Shown here: in pieces, positions 1 through 5,938 of the stretch | Position numbering within the stretch: position 1 is the stretch's first letter | How the letters are laid out: each line of letters opens with the position of its first letter | NCBI GenBank assembly: GCA_013203245.1 | Contig: JABMOR010000061.1 | Span: 1-8,048, forward strand | Reading direction: 5' to 3' | DNA: 8,048 nt | Origin: Candidatus Nitrosopumilus sp. | Lineage (GTDB): Archaea; Thermoproteota; Nitrososphaeria; Nitrososphaerales; Nitrosopumilaceae | Translations under genes and position numbers: made by a program | Notes under the pieces: generated by a model | The model's input: the letters and a program-made list of their open reading frames with translations, nothing else | What the model was told of the DNA's origin: nothing | Databases searched by the model: none

Positions 1-1
1 G

Positions 2-985
2 AAATATCCAGAGACAGATTATGAAAAATTAACAAATTCTAAAGTTTATTCAGGTGATTCTGAGGCTGATATTAGAAGAAAAAATCAGATTTTAGGCCAA
101 GAATTATTCAAAGAAATGAAATCTGCTGAAGAATGGGCTTCAACATTAAACAAATCAAACTCTACTGGATCACGATTGTTTGGATCAAAAACTCTTGGTG
201 AAATTGAACTAGAAAGAAAAGCAACAGGAGCTTTATCAATAAAAGGAAATTTTATGGCAGGAAGTTTAACTTATGATGGTTCCATAATAATGCAAGGTAG
301 TATTTCTAGTCCATCATGGACCCAAGAATATCAAACAAATATTCACCTAACACATGGGGATTTCAAATTTATCAATCCATTAGAAAATAAATACAAAATT
401 GATAATGGTGCTAAAATCATTGTAGATAATGGTAACATAGTTGTTGGAAATGTTTATGGTAGAAAATTTCGAGTTGAAGATTCTGTACGTGTAGGCGTTT
501 TTAAAATTCAAGAACACAGAACTTGTATTTCAGCTCTAAATGGAAAAATTATTGCAGAAAATCTTGCAAACACTGTATTACTTGAAGCTGATTCAATTAT
601 TGTTCTGAATATAGAAGATGATGTAATATTATCTGCAAGAGAAATTTTATTTTATGGAGGAAAATTTACTTTTGATTCAGTCATTGAATTAAAGCAAGGT
701 GGGTCAATACGATTCTTTGAGAATTTTTCTATTCAAGGTCTAAGTGGTGATGCAATAATCAAACTTGAAAATGGAAAAAAAATACGATTATTTGATCTCA
801 AAACTAAAAAAATAAAAGATTTAGCTGATGAATTTGTACCTAACAAAGAGAATTACAACAAAGATGATACTATGGTTGGCCATGGATTTACAATTACGTA
901 TGAAATGCTAGACAATCTCTCACTGAAACCTACCAAAAAGCAAAAAGAAGGTTGGGCCTCAAAATTTGGATTTTTTAAAAAATAA
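2..985 (+). CDS. Beta-rich protein of unknown function, 5'-truncated by window edge
   Basis: The reading frame is open from base 2 to the TAA at 983-985, giving 327 visible residues. An ATG at 116 exists, but the 38 codons before it read as ordinary charged coding sequence (for example EADIRRKNQILGQELFKEM), and no TATA box precedes it, so the true start probably lies left of the window. I do not recognise the family. The first ~70 visible residues look helical and polar. From about residue 80 to 270 the chain alternates short hydrophobic strands with Gly, Asn and Asp turns (GNIVVGNVYGRKFRV, then ISALNGKIIAENL, then GDAIIKLENGKKIRLF), which suggests a beta-sandwich or beta-helix. The basic tail ends KFGFFKK. 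No signal peptide, membrane span or catalytic motif is visible. A bactofilin-like or other scaffold role is only a guess. Confidence 0.8.
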   Translation, partial: KYPETDYEKLTNSKVYSGDSEADIRRKNQILGQELFKEMKSAEEWASTLNKSNSTGSRLFGSKTLGEIELERKATGALSIKGNFMAGSLTYDGSIIMQGSISSPSWTQEYQTNIHLTHGDFKFINPLENKYKIDNGAKIIVDNGNIVVGNVYGRKFRVEDSVRVGVFKIQEHRTCISALNGKIIAENLANTVLLEADSIIVLNIEDDVILSAREILFYGGKFTFDSVIELKQGGSIRFFENFSIQGLSGDAIIKLENGKKIRLFDLKTKKIKDLADEFVPNKENYNKDDTMVGHGFTITYEMLDNLSLKPTKKQKEGWASKFGFFKK

Positions 986-1030
986 TTAGGTTAAAACTTA
1001 TTTTTACGCCTGATAATGACCATTTCTGAT

Positions 1031-1037
1031 AAATATA
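1031..1037 (+). promoter_or_regulatory. TATA-like box for the PII-like gene
   Basis: AAATATA is centred about 24 bp before the GTG at 1058, in the 72-bp gap after the upstream gene. That spacing predicts transcription starting at or within a few bases of the start codon, the leaderless style common in archaea. A T-rich stretch at about 1001-1006 (TTTTTA) may end the upstream transcript. Confidence 0.45.
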
Positions 1038-1057
1038 CCTAATTTTGAAAATTATTT

Positions 1058-1639
1058 GTGAAAAAGATAGAGGCTATAATTAAACGAAAAAATTTCCCTA
1101 CAATTAAAACAAATTTGAATGCAATTGGCACATACATTATTGATAAACGAAATTTGGATGATAGCAATATTTACGATGAATCGCAAGGTTCTCGTGCAGG
1201 TTCGACTAGCTTAAAGTCAGTACCTTTGGCAAAAATCGAAATGGTAGTTTTAGATAAAGATGCAAGAAAAGTTGTTGAACTGATTTCAAAAAATTCTGGG
1301 TTATCATCAAAACATGGGGGTAAAATCTTTGTTTCTGAAATGGAAGAAGTTGTAGACATGGAAACTCTTGACGGACAACAAGATCTTGAAATATCTTTAG
1401 ATGAAAAATTAGGATCAAAACCATTACCAAAGCGTAGTAGATTTGTTCCATTACAGAAATTTACTTTACATAAATTACAAGTAACATATGAAGAGAATAA
1501 AGAAACACTTCGAAACGATTATCGAATAAAATCTTTCAGTGATTTTGTAAATTATTGTATTATGAAATCTATCCCAATTTTGGAAAAACAGCTAAAGAAT
1601 CCTACAATTATTTATGAAAATAATTTTGGTGATTTTTAA
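1058..1639 (+). CDS. Divergent PII-like protein with extra C-terminal domain
   Basis: Residues 1-112 follow the PII (GlnB/GlnK) pattern: opening strand MKKIEAIIK, the strand PLAKIEMVVLDKDARKVVELI (56-76), and GGKIFVSEMEEVVDMET (87-103), matching the family's GKIFV...V.. segment. The signalling parts are not canonical. The T-loop region (25-55) has no KGxGxQxG motif and no uridylylatable Tyr context, the B-loop reads SGLSSKHGGKIF, and the C-loop arginines that bind ATP phosphates are absent. Residues 126-193 are an addition absent from normal ~110-aa PII proteins. Their pattern, RFVPL then a helix then RIKSFSDFVNYCIMKSI, resembles a ribbon-helix-helix DNA-binding or dimerisation unit (inference). 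GTG is the start because an in-frame TGA lies at 1046-1048 and no other start falls between. The gene converges on the PII unit, and its stop overlaps a tiny minus-strand ORF. It may be a PII-derived sensor or regulator that no longer binds effectors in the usual way. Confidence 0.75.
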   Translation: MKKIEAIIKRKNFPTIKTNLNAIGTYIIDKRNLDDSNIYDESQGSRAGSTSLKSVPLAKIEMVVLDKDARKVVELISKNSGLSSKHGGKIFVSEMEEVVDMETLDGQQDLEISLDEKLGSKPLPKRSRFVPLQKFTLHKLQVTYEENKETLRNDYRIKSFSDFVNYCIMKSIPILEKQLKNPTIIYENNFGDF

Positions 1640-1728
1640 TAATACCCATTAAACAAAGCTAATCCTACCAAAGTCATACCAATTGCTGCAAGTGCTAACT
1701 TTGTAATCATAATTTTAGATATTTTCAT
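1636..1728 (-). CDS. Tiny predicted membrane peptide (30 aa), coupled to the 42-aa ORF
   Basis: This 30-codon frame starts with ATG at 1728-1726, overlapping the TGA of the preceding 42-aa ORF in an ATGA arrangement, and ends TAA at 1638-1636. The peptide begins MKISKIMITK and continues with a hydrophobic run (LALAAIGMTLVGLALF, residues 11-26) ending NGYY. This is a short single-span membrane peptide with a positive, inside-type N-terminus. Its stop overlaps the convergent PII-like gene by 4 bp. The ATGA overlap and exact fill of the gap between neighbours support a real gene, but a 30-aa frame can arise by chance in AT-rich DNA. Function unknown. Confidence 0.42.
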   Translation of the reverse strand: MKISKIMITKLALAAIGMTLVGLALFNGYY

Positions 1729-1853
1729 ATGGATAAACCAAAAATAATGGGTCCTACAATTACTCCTACTATCACTGCAATCTTGAGATAATCTTTACCG
1801 TGAAGTGGTTGCATCTTCTCTCTATGGAATAATTTACTTTTACGCAGATTCAT
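1725..1853 (-). CDS. Small predicted membrane protein (42 aa) downstream of PII
   Basis: A 42-codon frame runs from ATG at 1853-1851 to TGA at 1727-1725. It begins 9 bp after the PII stop codon on the same strand, so it is probably co-transcribed with PII. The peptide has a basic, polar N-terminus (MNLRKSKLFHREKMQPLHGKDYL) and one hydrophobic segment (KIAVIVGVIVGPIIFGLSI, residues 24-42) that would span the membrane once with the N-terminus inside. No Shine-Dalgarno site is visible, and an in-frame stop lies just upstream of the ATG. I do not recognise the family. Position suggests a membrane partner in the PII/Amt system, but that is inference. Confidence 0.52.
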   Translation of the reverse strand: MNLRKSKLFHREKMQPLHGKDYLKIAVIVGVIVGPIIFGLSI

Positions 1854-1862
1854 GATGATTAC

Positions 1863-2192
1863 TTAGATTGTTTCTTCCCCTTCGGCACCTGTTGCAATGT
1901 CTATTGCACGCAAAATTTGTGAAACAAAAATTTTACCTACTCTTCCTTTATCTTTGATAATGCCTATCACTTCGTCTTCTTTCGTATCTGAAATTATAAC
2001 TTCTAATTGATACTTGTCATTAAATTGAGGAACAAAAATCTCACTTCCTTTTGATGCGTGAATTTCCGGACCTGGTCTCTTTCCTCTTCCTCTGACTTTA
2101 GTAACTGTGAGGCCGCCTATACCTATTTCTTTCAATCCTTCACTGATTGCCATTACGTCATTTTCACCTAGTATAACTTGTATTCTGAGCAT
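1863..2192 (-). CDS. glnK: PII family nitrogen regulatory protein
   Basis: At 109 aa this is a full-length PII protein, a trimeric cytoplasmic sensor family that binds ATP/ADP and often 2-oxoglutarate and, in the GlnK subgroup, plugs Amt channels. Landmarks are the first strand MLRIQVIL, GLKEIGIGGLTVTKVRGRGKRPG (19-41) entering the T-loop, KYQLEVIISD (60-69), GKIFV (86-90) and the end AIDIATGAEGEETI. Several ligand residues differ from bacterial PII. The T-loop Gln after GxG is Arg39, the Tyr51 site reads EIHASKG with no Tyr, the B-loop is two residues short (KGRVGKIF instead of TG..GDGKIF), and the two C-loop Arg are Asp98 and Ala100. Tyr uridylylation is therefore excluded and effector binding is likely altered. 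Divergence from amt across a 116-bp promoter region is the classic partner arrangement, although here amt and PII are on opposite strands. The symbol glnK is chosen from that context. Confidence 0.92.
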   Translation of the reverse strand: MLRIQVILGENDVMAISEGLKEIGIGGLTVTKVRGRGKRPGPEIHASKGSEIFVPQFNDKYQLEVIISDTKEDEVIGIIKDKGRVGKIFVSQILRAIDIATGAEGEETI

Positions 2193-2219
2193 TTAGTTAT
2201 TGTAATTTCAATTACACAA

Positions 2220-2225
2220 ATATAA
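2220..2225 (-). promoter_or_regulatory. TATA-like box for PII
   Basis: Read on the minus strand, TTATAT (within AAATTATATTTG) is centred about 30 bp before the PII ATG. This predicts a start site a few bases before the codon and a near-leaderless mRNA carrying PII and the two small membrane ORFs. Confidence 0.45.
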
Positions 2226-2234
2226 TTTCTGCTT

Positions 2235-2267
2235 TTGATGGTCAAATGATAATCATTTGTTAATCAA
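2235..2267. promoter_or_regulatory. 33-bp imperfect dyad midway between amt and PII (operator candidate)
   Basis: The core is a perfect 17-bp inverted repeat, CAAATGAT-A-ATCATTTG (2243-2259). Three mismatched positions on each side separate it from outer arms TTGAT (2235-2239) and ATCAA (2263-2267) on the same centre. In total 13 of 16 pairs match. The centre (2251) is 58 bp from the A of the amt start (2309) and 59 bp from that of PII (2192), and each edge lies just upstream of the respective TATA-like box. This is the layout of a homodimeric regulator site controlling both promoters. The regulator's identity is not visible. Confidence 0.6.
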
Positions 2268-2279
2268 TTTTAGACATTG

Positions 2280-2287
2280 TTATTAAT
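2280..2287 (+). promoter_or_regulatory. TATA-like box for amt
   Basis: TTATTAAT is centred about 26 bp before the amt ATG at 2309, predicting a leaderless transcript. A second AT-rich run (TTAATATTTTTTT, about 2294-2306) is too close to the start to serve. The assignment is by spacing, since the whole region is AT-rich. Confidence 0.4.
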
Positions 2288-2308
2288 TCTAAATTAATAT
2301 TTTTTTCA

Positions 2309-3637
2309 ATGGTACTTGATTCTGGGGACACAGCATGGATGCTTGTTGCTGGAAGTCTTGTATTGCTTATGATCCCTGCATTGGGTCTGTTTGAATCAGG
2401 ACTTTTAAGAAAAAAGAATGCAGCTTCTATTTTCATGCAGATCTTCTTTGGTCTAGCAATGTTGAGTGTCATGTGGTTTATTTTTGGATTTAGTTTATCT
2501 TTTGGAGATTCCACTCTGGGGTTGGTTGGAAATCTAGATTGGGTCTTTCTCAAAGGAATTCCAGCTGATGCTCCATTAGAACAATATGCTCCAACAATTC
2601 CTGGTATGTTATTTGTAAAATTCCAATTAATGTTTGCAGCAATTACTCCGCTATTACTTACAGGAACAATTGCTGAAAGAATGAAGTTTAGTTCCTTTGT
2701 TATATTCATTGCAGCATGGTCTATGCTAATTTACTACCCTCTTGTCCATTGGGTTTGGGGTGGAGGTTGGTTGGCACAACTTGGTGTAGCTGACTTTGCT
2801 GGTGGTATTGTAATTCACACTAGTGTGGGAATGGCAGCGTTAGCTGCGGCACTAGTACTTGGTAAGAGAAGACATTACGGTCCTGCCATAATGATTCCTC
2901 ATAGCATTCCACTAGCTGTTCTTGGTTCTTCCTTATTGTGGCTTGGTTGGTTTGGATTTAATGCTGGAAGTGCTCTTTCTGCATCTGGTGGAGTTGCAGG
3001 AAATACTGTAATTGTAACTCATATGGCATCTTCAATTTCTGCTTTAATTTGGGCTGGTCTTTCTTGGATAAGAACAGGAAAGCCTTCTGTTGTTGCAACA
3101 ATTAACGGTGCAATTGCAGGTCTTGCAGGAATTACACCAGCATCTGGATATGTGAGTGTTGAACATGCATTTGTTATTGGAATAGCAATTGGTGTTATCT
3201 CATACTCTGGAGTGGTGTTATTCAAAGAAAAACTAAAGATTGATGATGCACTTGATGTTAGTTCTGTTCACGGAGTTGCAGGTATTGTTGGTGCACTAGC
3301 AATTGGTATATTTGCAAGCAGTGCAATTAATCCTGGAGGACCTGACGGACTACTCTTTGGAAATCCTGATCAATTATGGATTCAAGCAGTAGGTGTTGGA
3401 GTTGCAGGTGCAATGGGCTTTGGTGGAACTTGGATAATTTTACAAATAATGAAACATCTAATTGGAATTAGGGTTTCACCTGAAGTCGAAGATATTGGTT
3501 TAGATATTAGTGAACATGCAGAATCTGCATATTCTGATGAAGAAGAGTTTATGTTGGATATGGATGATTACACAGATGAGTTGCAGGACAAAGACGAAAT
3601 CTTATTTAAAAAGAAATTCCCTGGTAAGAAACAATGA
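2309..3637 (+). CDS. amt: Ammonium transporter, Amt/AmtB family
   Basis: This 442-aa polytopic membrane protein is the high-affinity ammonium uptake channel, normally a trimer with 11 spans per subunit. The family signature DFAGGIVIHTSVGMAALAAA lies at 162-181. Pore residues are recognisable: Trp148 at the outer recruitment site (VHWVWGG), Asp162, the Phe gate pair (Phe109 in MFAAIT and Phe215 in WFGFNAGS), and the twin histidines His170 (VIHTSVG) and His321 (SVHGVAG). There is no cleavable-looking signal sequence; the N-terminus MVLDSGDTAWML leads straight into the first span, as in other archaeal Amt proteins. The cytoplasmic tail keeps the family stretch IGIRVSPEVEDIGLDISEHAESAY (385-408), which in AmtB contacts PII, and then adds a very acidic extension (DEEEFMLDMDDYTDE) with a basic end. 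It is divergent from PII and overlaps the next gene by 4 bp. In an ammonia oxidiser it would feed nitrogen assimilation, or sense ammonium. Confidence 0.98.
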   Translation: MVLDSGDTAWMLVAGSLVLLMIPALGLFESGLLRKKNAASIFMQIFFGLAMLSVMWFIFGFSLSFGDSTLGLVGNLDWVFLKGIPADAPLEQYAPTIPGMLFVKFQLMFAAITPLLLTGTIAERMKFSSFVIFIAAWSMLIYYPLVHWVWGGGWLAQLGVADFAGGIVIHTSVGMAALAAALVLGKRRHYGPAIMIPHSIPLAVLGSSLLWLGWFGFNAGSALSASGGVAGNTVIVTHMASSISALIWAGLSWIRTGKPSVVATINGAIAGLAGITPASGYVSVEHAFVIGIAIGVISYSGVVLFKEKLKIDDALDVSSVHGVAGIVGALAIGIFASSAINPGGPDGLLFGNPDQLWIQAVGVGVAGAMGFGGTWIILQIMKHLIGIRVSPEVEDIGLDISEHAESAYSDEEEFMLDMDDYTDELQDKDEILFKKKFPGKKQ

Positions 3638-3999
3638 CTGTTAATTATGATGAACTATCAAAACAAGTTCTTGATTTAGATACCCAAGTTAGATTTGCAG
3701 GTGTTGCAAATAGTAAAGGTGAGATGATTGCAGGTGGACATAAAGAGAATGTAGAAAAAATCTTAGATGGTGATAATGTTAACATGTCAATTCACTATGC
3801 ATTACAAAAAAGAGATCTTTATACAAATTTAGCATATAAAATTGGTTTAGAACTATCATCCACAACTGAATATGAAAAAGTTACAATGATTAGTATTCCA
3901 ATTAATTCTAATGAATTGTTTATGGTTAGTACAGAACCAAGAGCAGATTATTTAAAAATCATTGATTTTATTCATTCTGCTATAAATTCTCAAAAATAG
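3634..3999 (+). CDS. Small cytoplasmic protein coupled to amt, function unknown
   Basis: The ATG overlaps the amt stop (ATGA, 3634-3637), so the 121-aa protein is translated with the transporter. It is soluble, with no membrane span. An initial helix is followed by VRFAGVANSKGEMIAGG (19-35), a two-strand hairpin seen in roadblock/longin-like or PAS-like small sensor folds, then a helical part (38-68) and a second strand pair, EYEKVTMISIPINSNELFMVST (79-100), and a final helix. I recall similar small proteins as frequent in Thaumarchaeota (possibly the DUF6659 group), but cannot verify that here. No catalytic residues are visible. Strict coupling to amt suggests a regulatory or assembly partner of the transporter; that role is inference. 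Confidence 0.85.
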   Translation: MTVNYDELSKQVLDLDTQVRFAGVANSKGEMIAGGHKENVEKILDGDNVNMSIHYALQKRDLYTNLAYKIGLELSSTTEYEKVTMISIPINSNELFMVSTEPRADYLKIIDFIHSAINSQK

Positions 4000-4006
4000 A
4001 GCCAAT

Positions 4007-4030
4007 TTAGATATAAAATATCTAATTTTT
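4007..4030 (+). terminator. Hairpin plus T-run ending the amt operon
   Basis: A perfect 8-bp stem TTAGATAT / ATATCTAA with an AAA loop (4007-4025) is followed directly by TTTTT (4026-4030), starting 7 bp after the stop of the small amt-linked gene. The T-run lies only on the + side, so the element is oriented for amt. It sits in the 52-bp gap between two convergent genes. The stem is weak (one G-C pair per arm), and archaea mostly need only the T-run. Confidence 0.55.
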
Positions 4031-4051
4031 CATATCAAGTAATACTGGGAG

Positions 4052-5800
4052 TCATTTTTTTCTTTTAACTTCAAAAATACTATAATCATATTTTTCTTTC
4101 ATTTCAATAGAACAAAATTGTGTAAATTCGTATTCCTCAAAGTCTTTTAAAATTCCATACAAATTACTACCAATAACTATACTATTTTTTGGACAAAATG
4201 AATTAATCTTAAAACATCTATTAACTGTGGGTCCAAAAATATCTGATATGTTGGAAGTAGTGCTTTCAGCTACCTTTACAGAACCATATGTTAGACTAAT
4301 TTTGTAATCTAATCCATCTATATTTTCTGCATTAAGTTTATTTTTTAATTCGTCATGAGATTCAATCATGGATAAACAGCATTCTAAAATATTTTTCATT
4401 GCTTTAGAATCAACAGAATCAATATTTGGAAATCTAAACATTAAGGCATCTCCAATATTTTTTACTACTTCACCATTATGTTTACGAATAATTTTTGCCA
4501 TAAAATTTAGAAAAATTTCATACATCTTACTGACATCATCATCTGATAATTTAGATGATATTCTAGTAGAATCTGTCATATCAATTACTCCTACACAATC
4601 ATTTTGTACACGTTGAGAAAACTTTAGCAACATATCGCCTTTAAGTTGTTTAATGACATCTTCTTTTTCTTTGATCTCAATTAATGATTCTTCTAACTTT
4701 TGTACCATTGAATCAAACGCATGAGATAATTCTCCAATTTCATCACCTGTCGTGATGTTTGTTCTTACATCGAATTTACCATTTGCAATTTCATTTGCAG
4801 CATTTTTGAGTTTTTTTAATGGATGTGATATTGATTCTGCAGCAAAATATGCAACCAATCCAACCAACATTATTATCAATAGACTTGTTAGTAGAATTCT
4901 AGTTTGTAAAATTTTTATTGGTTCAACAAGTTCTTTTTCATCCATTTCTGCAAGTAAAACAATTCCCAAATCTTGTGCACAATAAGATGATCCATATATC
5001 AAAATTCCTCTATAATCAGAATAAAATCCAACAAGTTCTTTTTCTTCATTGAAACATTTCTGTACAGCAATGGTGTCTACTCGTTGCTGAAATACTGCAT
5101 TTTCAAAAAATCTGGATTCAGACAACATTAAAAAATCATTATTTACAATGTAAACTTCCCCAGTTTCGCCTAAACCACTTCTATTAACTAAAATATTATC
5201 TATTGCCGATGTTCTCATTCTTGAAATGATTACTCCAATTGGTTCGTCTCCTTTTTTACTTTCATCTGCAAATATTGGAGAAACAATAATTAGTTTTTTA
5301 CCATCTTTGATTGATTCAAACTCCATAAATGATTCTTTTAAGCCTCTTTGAAAAAATTCATTTTTAATAAAATCTTCATTTGTATTACCACTAAGAGAAA
5401 AGAAAACTTTTCCATTACTTCCAATTATTTTTGTATCCTCAAATCCTATTGAAAATCCAATTAATTCCTGAAATGCTTGAACTTGAATTAAAAAGTCTCT
5501 ACGGTTACTATCTTGAAAGTTTTTTAATTCATTATTTGGAATTTGATTCATTTTTGAAACTAATAACTGAATCATAGGATCGTTTGCAAGAATATTATTT
5601 TGTTCAATTCTTGATTCAAAAAGTAATCTTAAAGTCTCTCCTCGAATTTCAGATTCTCCATGTAATTGCTCTCCTCCTCTTTGTTTTAGAATTTCAGTAG
5701 CATAATCAAAACTCATGTAAGATGTAATTCCTAATGCAATTACAGTTACAAGCATTACAAGTAAAACAAGTTTTTTACTGAGGTTAAATGAGATCGCCAT
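4052..5800 (-). CDS. Membrane sensor with Cache-like domain, HAMP and class III nucleotide cyclase
   Basis: The 582-aa protein has an N-terminal span (about 9-28), an extracytoplasmic region (29-297), a second span (about 300-320), a HAMP linker (321-373; SHPLKKLKNAANEIANGKFD), a short coiled coil (365-395) and a cyclase catalytic domain (396-580). The outer region has double-Cache marks such as DGKKLIIVSPIF, IGVIISRMR and GETGEVYIVNNDFLML. In the cyclase domain, metal-binding Asp407 (VIDMTDST) and Asp451 (KNIGDALMF) are present. So are the adenine-contacting Lys447 and Asp520 (DIFGPTVN) and the transition-state Asn527. The partner Arg, four residues after that Asn, is Lys531. It should form a homodimer and make cAMP, or cGMP if the base specificity differs, in response to an external ligand. 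It is transcribed alone, converging on the amt operon. Confidence 0.9.
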   Translation of the reverse strand: MAISFNLSKKLVLLVMLVTVIALGITSYMSFDYATEILKQRGGEQLHGESEIRGETLRLLFESRIEQNNILANDPMIQLLVSKMNQIPNNELKNFQDSNRRDFLIQVQAFQELIGFSIGFEDTKIIGSNGKVFFSLSGNTNEDFIKNEFFQRGLKESFMEFESIKDGKKLIIVSPIFADESKKGDEPIGVIISRMRTSAIDNILVNRSGLGETGEVYIVNNDFLMLSESRFFENAVFQQRVDTIAVQKCFNEEKELVGFYSDYRGILIYGSSYCAQDLGIVLLAEMDEKELVEPIKILQTRILLTSLLIIMLVGLVAYFAAESISHPLKKLKNAANEIANGKFDVRTNITTGDEIGELSHAFDSMVQKLEESLIEIKEKEDVIKQLKGDMLLKFSQRVQNDCVGVIDMTDSTRISSKLSDDDVSKMYEIFLNFMAKIIRKHNGEVVKNIGDALMFRFPNIDSVDSKAMKNILECCLSMIESHDELKNKLNAENIDGLDYKISLTYGSVKVAESTTSNISDIFGPTVNRCFKINSFCPKNSIVIGSNLYGILKDFEEYEFTQFCSIEMKEKYDYSIFEVKRKK

Positions 5801-5817
5801 TTTTATTCTATATTTTC

Positions 5818-5824
5818 TTTATAT
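5818..5824 (-). promoter_or_regulatory. Possible TATA-like box for the cyclase gene
   Basis: On the minus strand ATATAAA lies about 21 bp before the ATG (5800), slightly close for a leaderless start. A further candidate is CATAATATAG (about 5843-5852), which would give a leader of about 20 bases. I cannot choose between them from sequence alone. Confidence 0.3.
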
Positions 5825-5857
5825 GCATATCAACTCTCCTGACTATATTATGCCTAT

Positions 5858-5883
5858 AGTAATTCTTGGAATTGATAATTACT
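5858..5883. promoter_or_regulatory. Weak inverted repeat in the divergent cyclase/copper-protein promoter region
   Basis: AGTAATT (5858-5864) and AATTACT (5877-5883) form a 7-bp inverted repeat with a 12-bp spacer. The spacer overlaps a second small repeat, AATTC/GAATT, at 5861-5873. The centre is within 1 bp of the midpoint between the two divergent start codons. It is a possible operator, but arms this AT-rich may be chance. Confidence 0.25.
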
Positions 5884-5907
5884 TGCAATACTGAAAATAA
5901 CCTCAAG

Positions 5908-5918
5908 TATTTAATTAA
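5908..5918 (+). promoter_or_regulatory. TATA-like box for the copper-protein gene
   Basis: TATTTAATTAA is centred about 26 bp before the ATG at 5939. The spacing fits an archaeal TATA box with transcription starting at or next to the start codon. Confidence 0.5.
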
Positions 5919-5938
5919 CTAAATTGTGCCTTTAGTAT

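Noticed and set aside
116..118. ATG at 116 as the start of the first gene
   Set aside because: The frame stays open to base 2 with protein-like composition, and no TATA-like box stands 20-30 bp before 116.
971..982. TTTTTTAAAAAA at the end of the first gene as a terminator
   Set aside because: It encodes the last Phe/Lys codons, and a stem with no loop cannot form. The T-run may still help termination, but it cannot be told from coding bias.
1171..1451. Two minus-strand open frames (62 and 81 codons)
   Set aside because: Both are antisense to the PII-like gene, overlap each other, and show no promoter or recognisable protein pattern.
2260..2709. 149-codon open frame on the minus strand
   Set aside because: It lies almost wholly antisense to the start of amt, has no family resemblance, and would cover the amt promoter. 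It is a shadow of the hydrophobic coding sequence.
4368..4985. Two plus-strand open frames (82 and 77 codons)
   Set aside because: They are antisense to the HAMP and cyclase domains, whose motifs are unambiguous in the minus-strand frame.
5821..5830. Palindrome ATATGCATAT before the cyclase gene
   Set aside because: It is a 10-bp AT-rich palindrome overlapping the possible TATA box, with no second copy seen. It was not counted as an operator.
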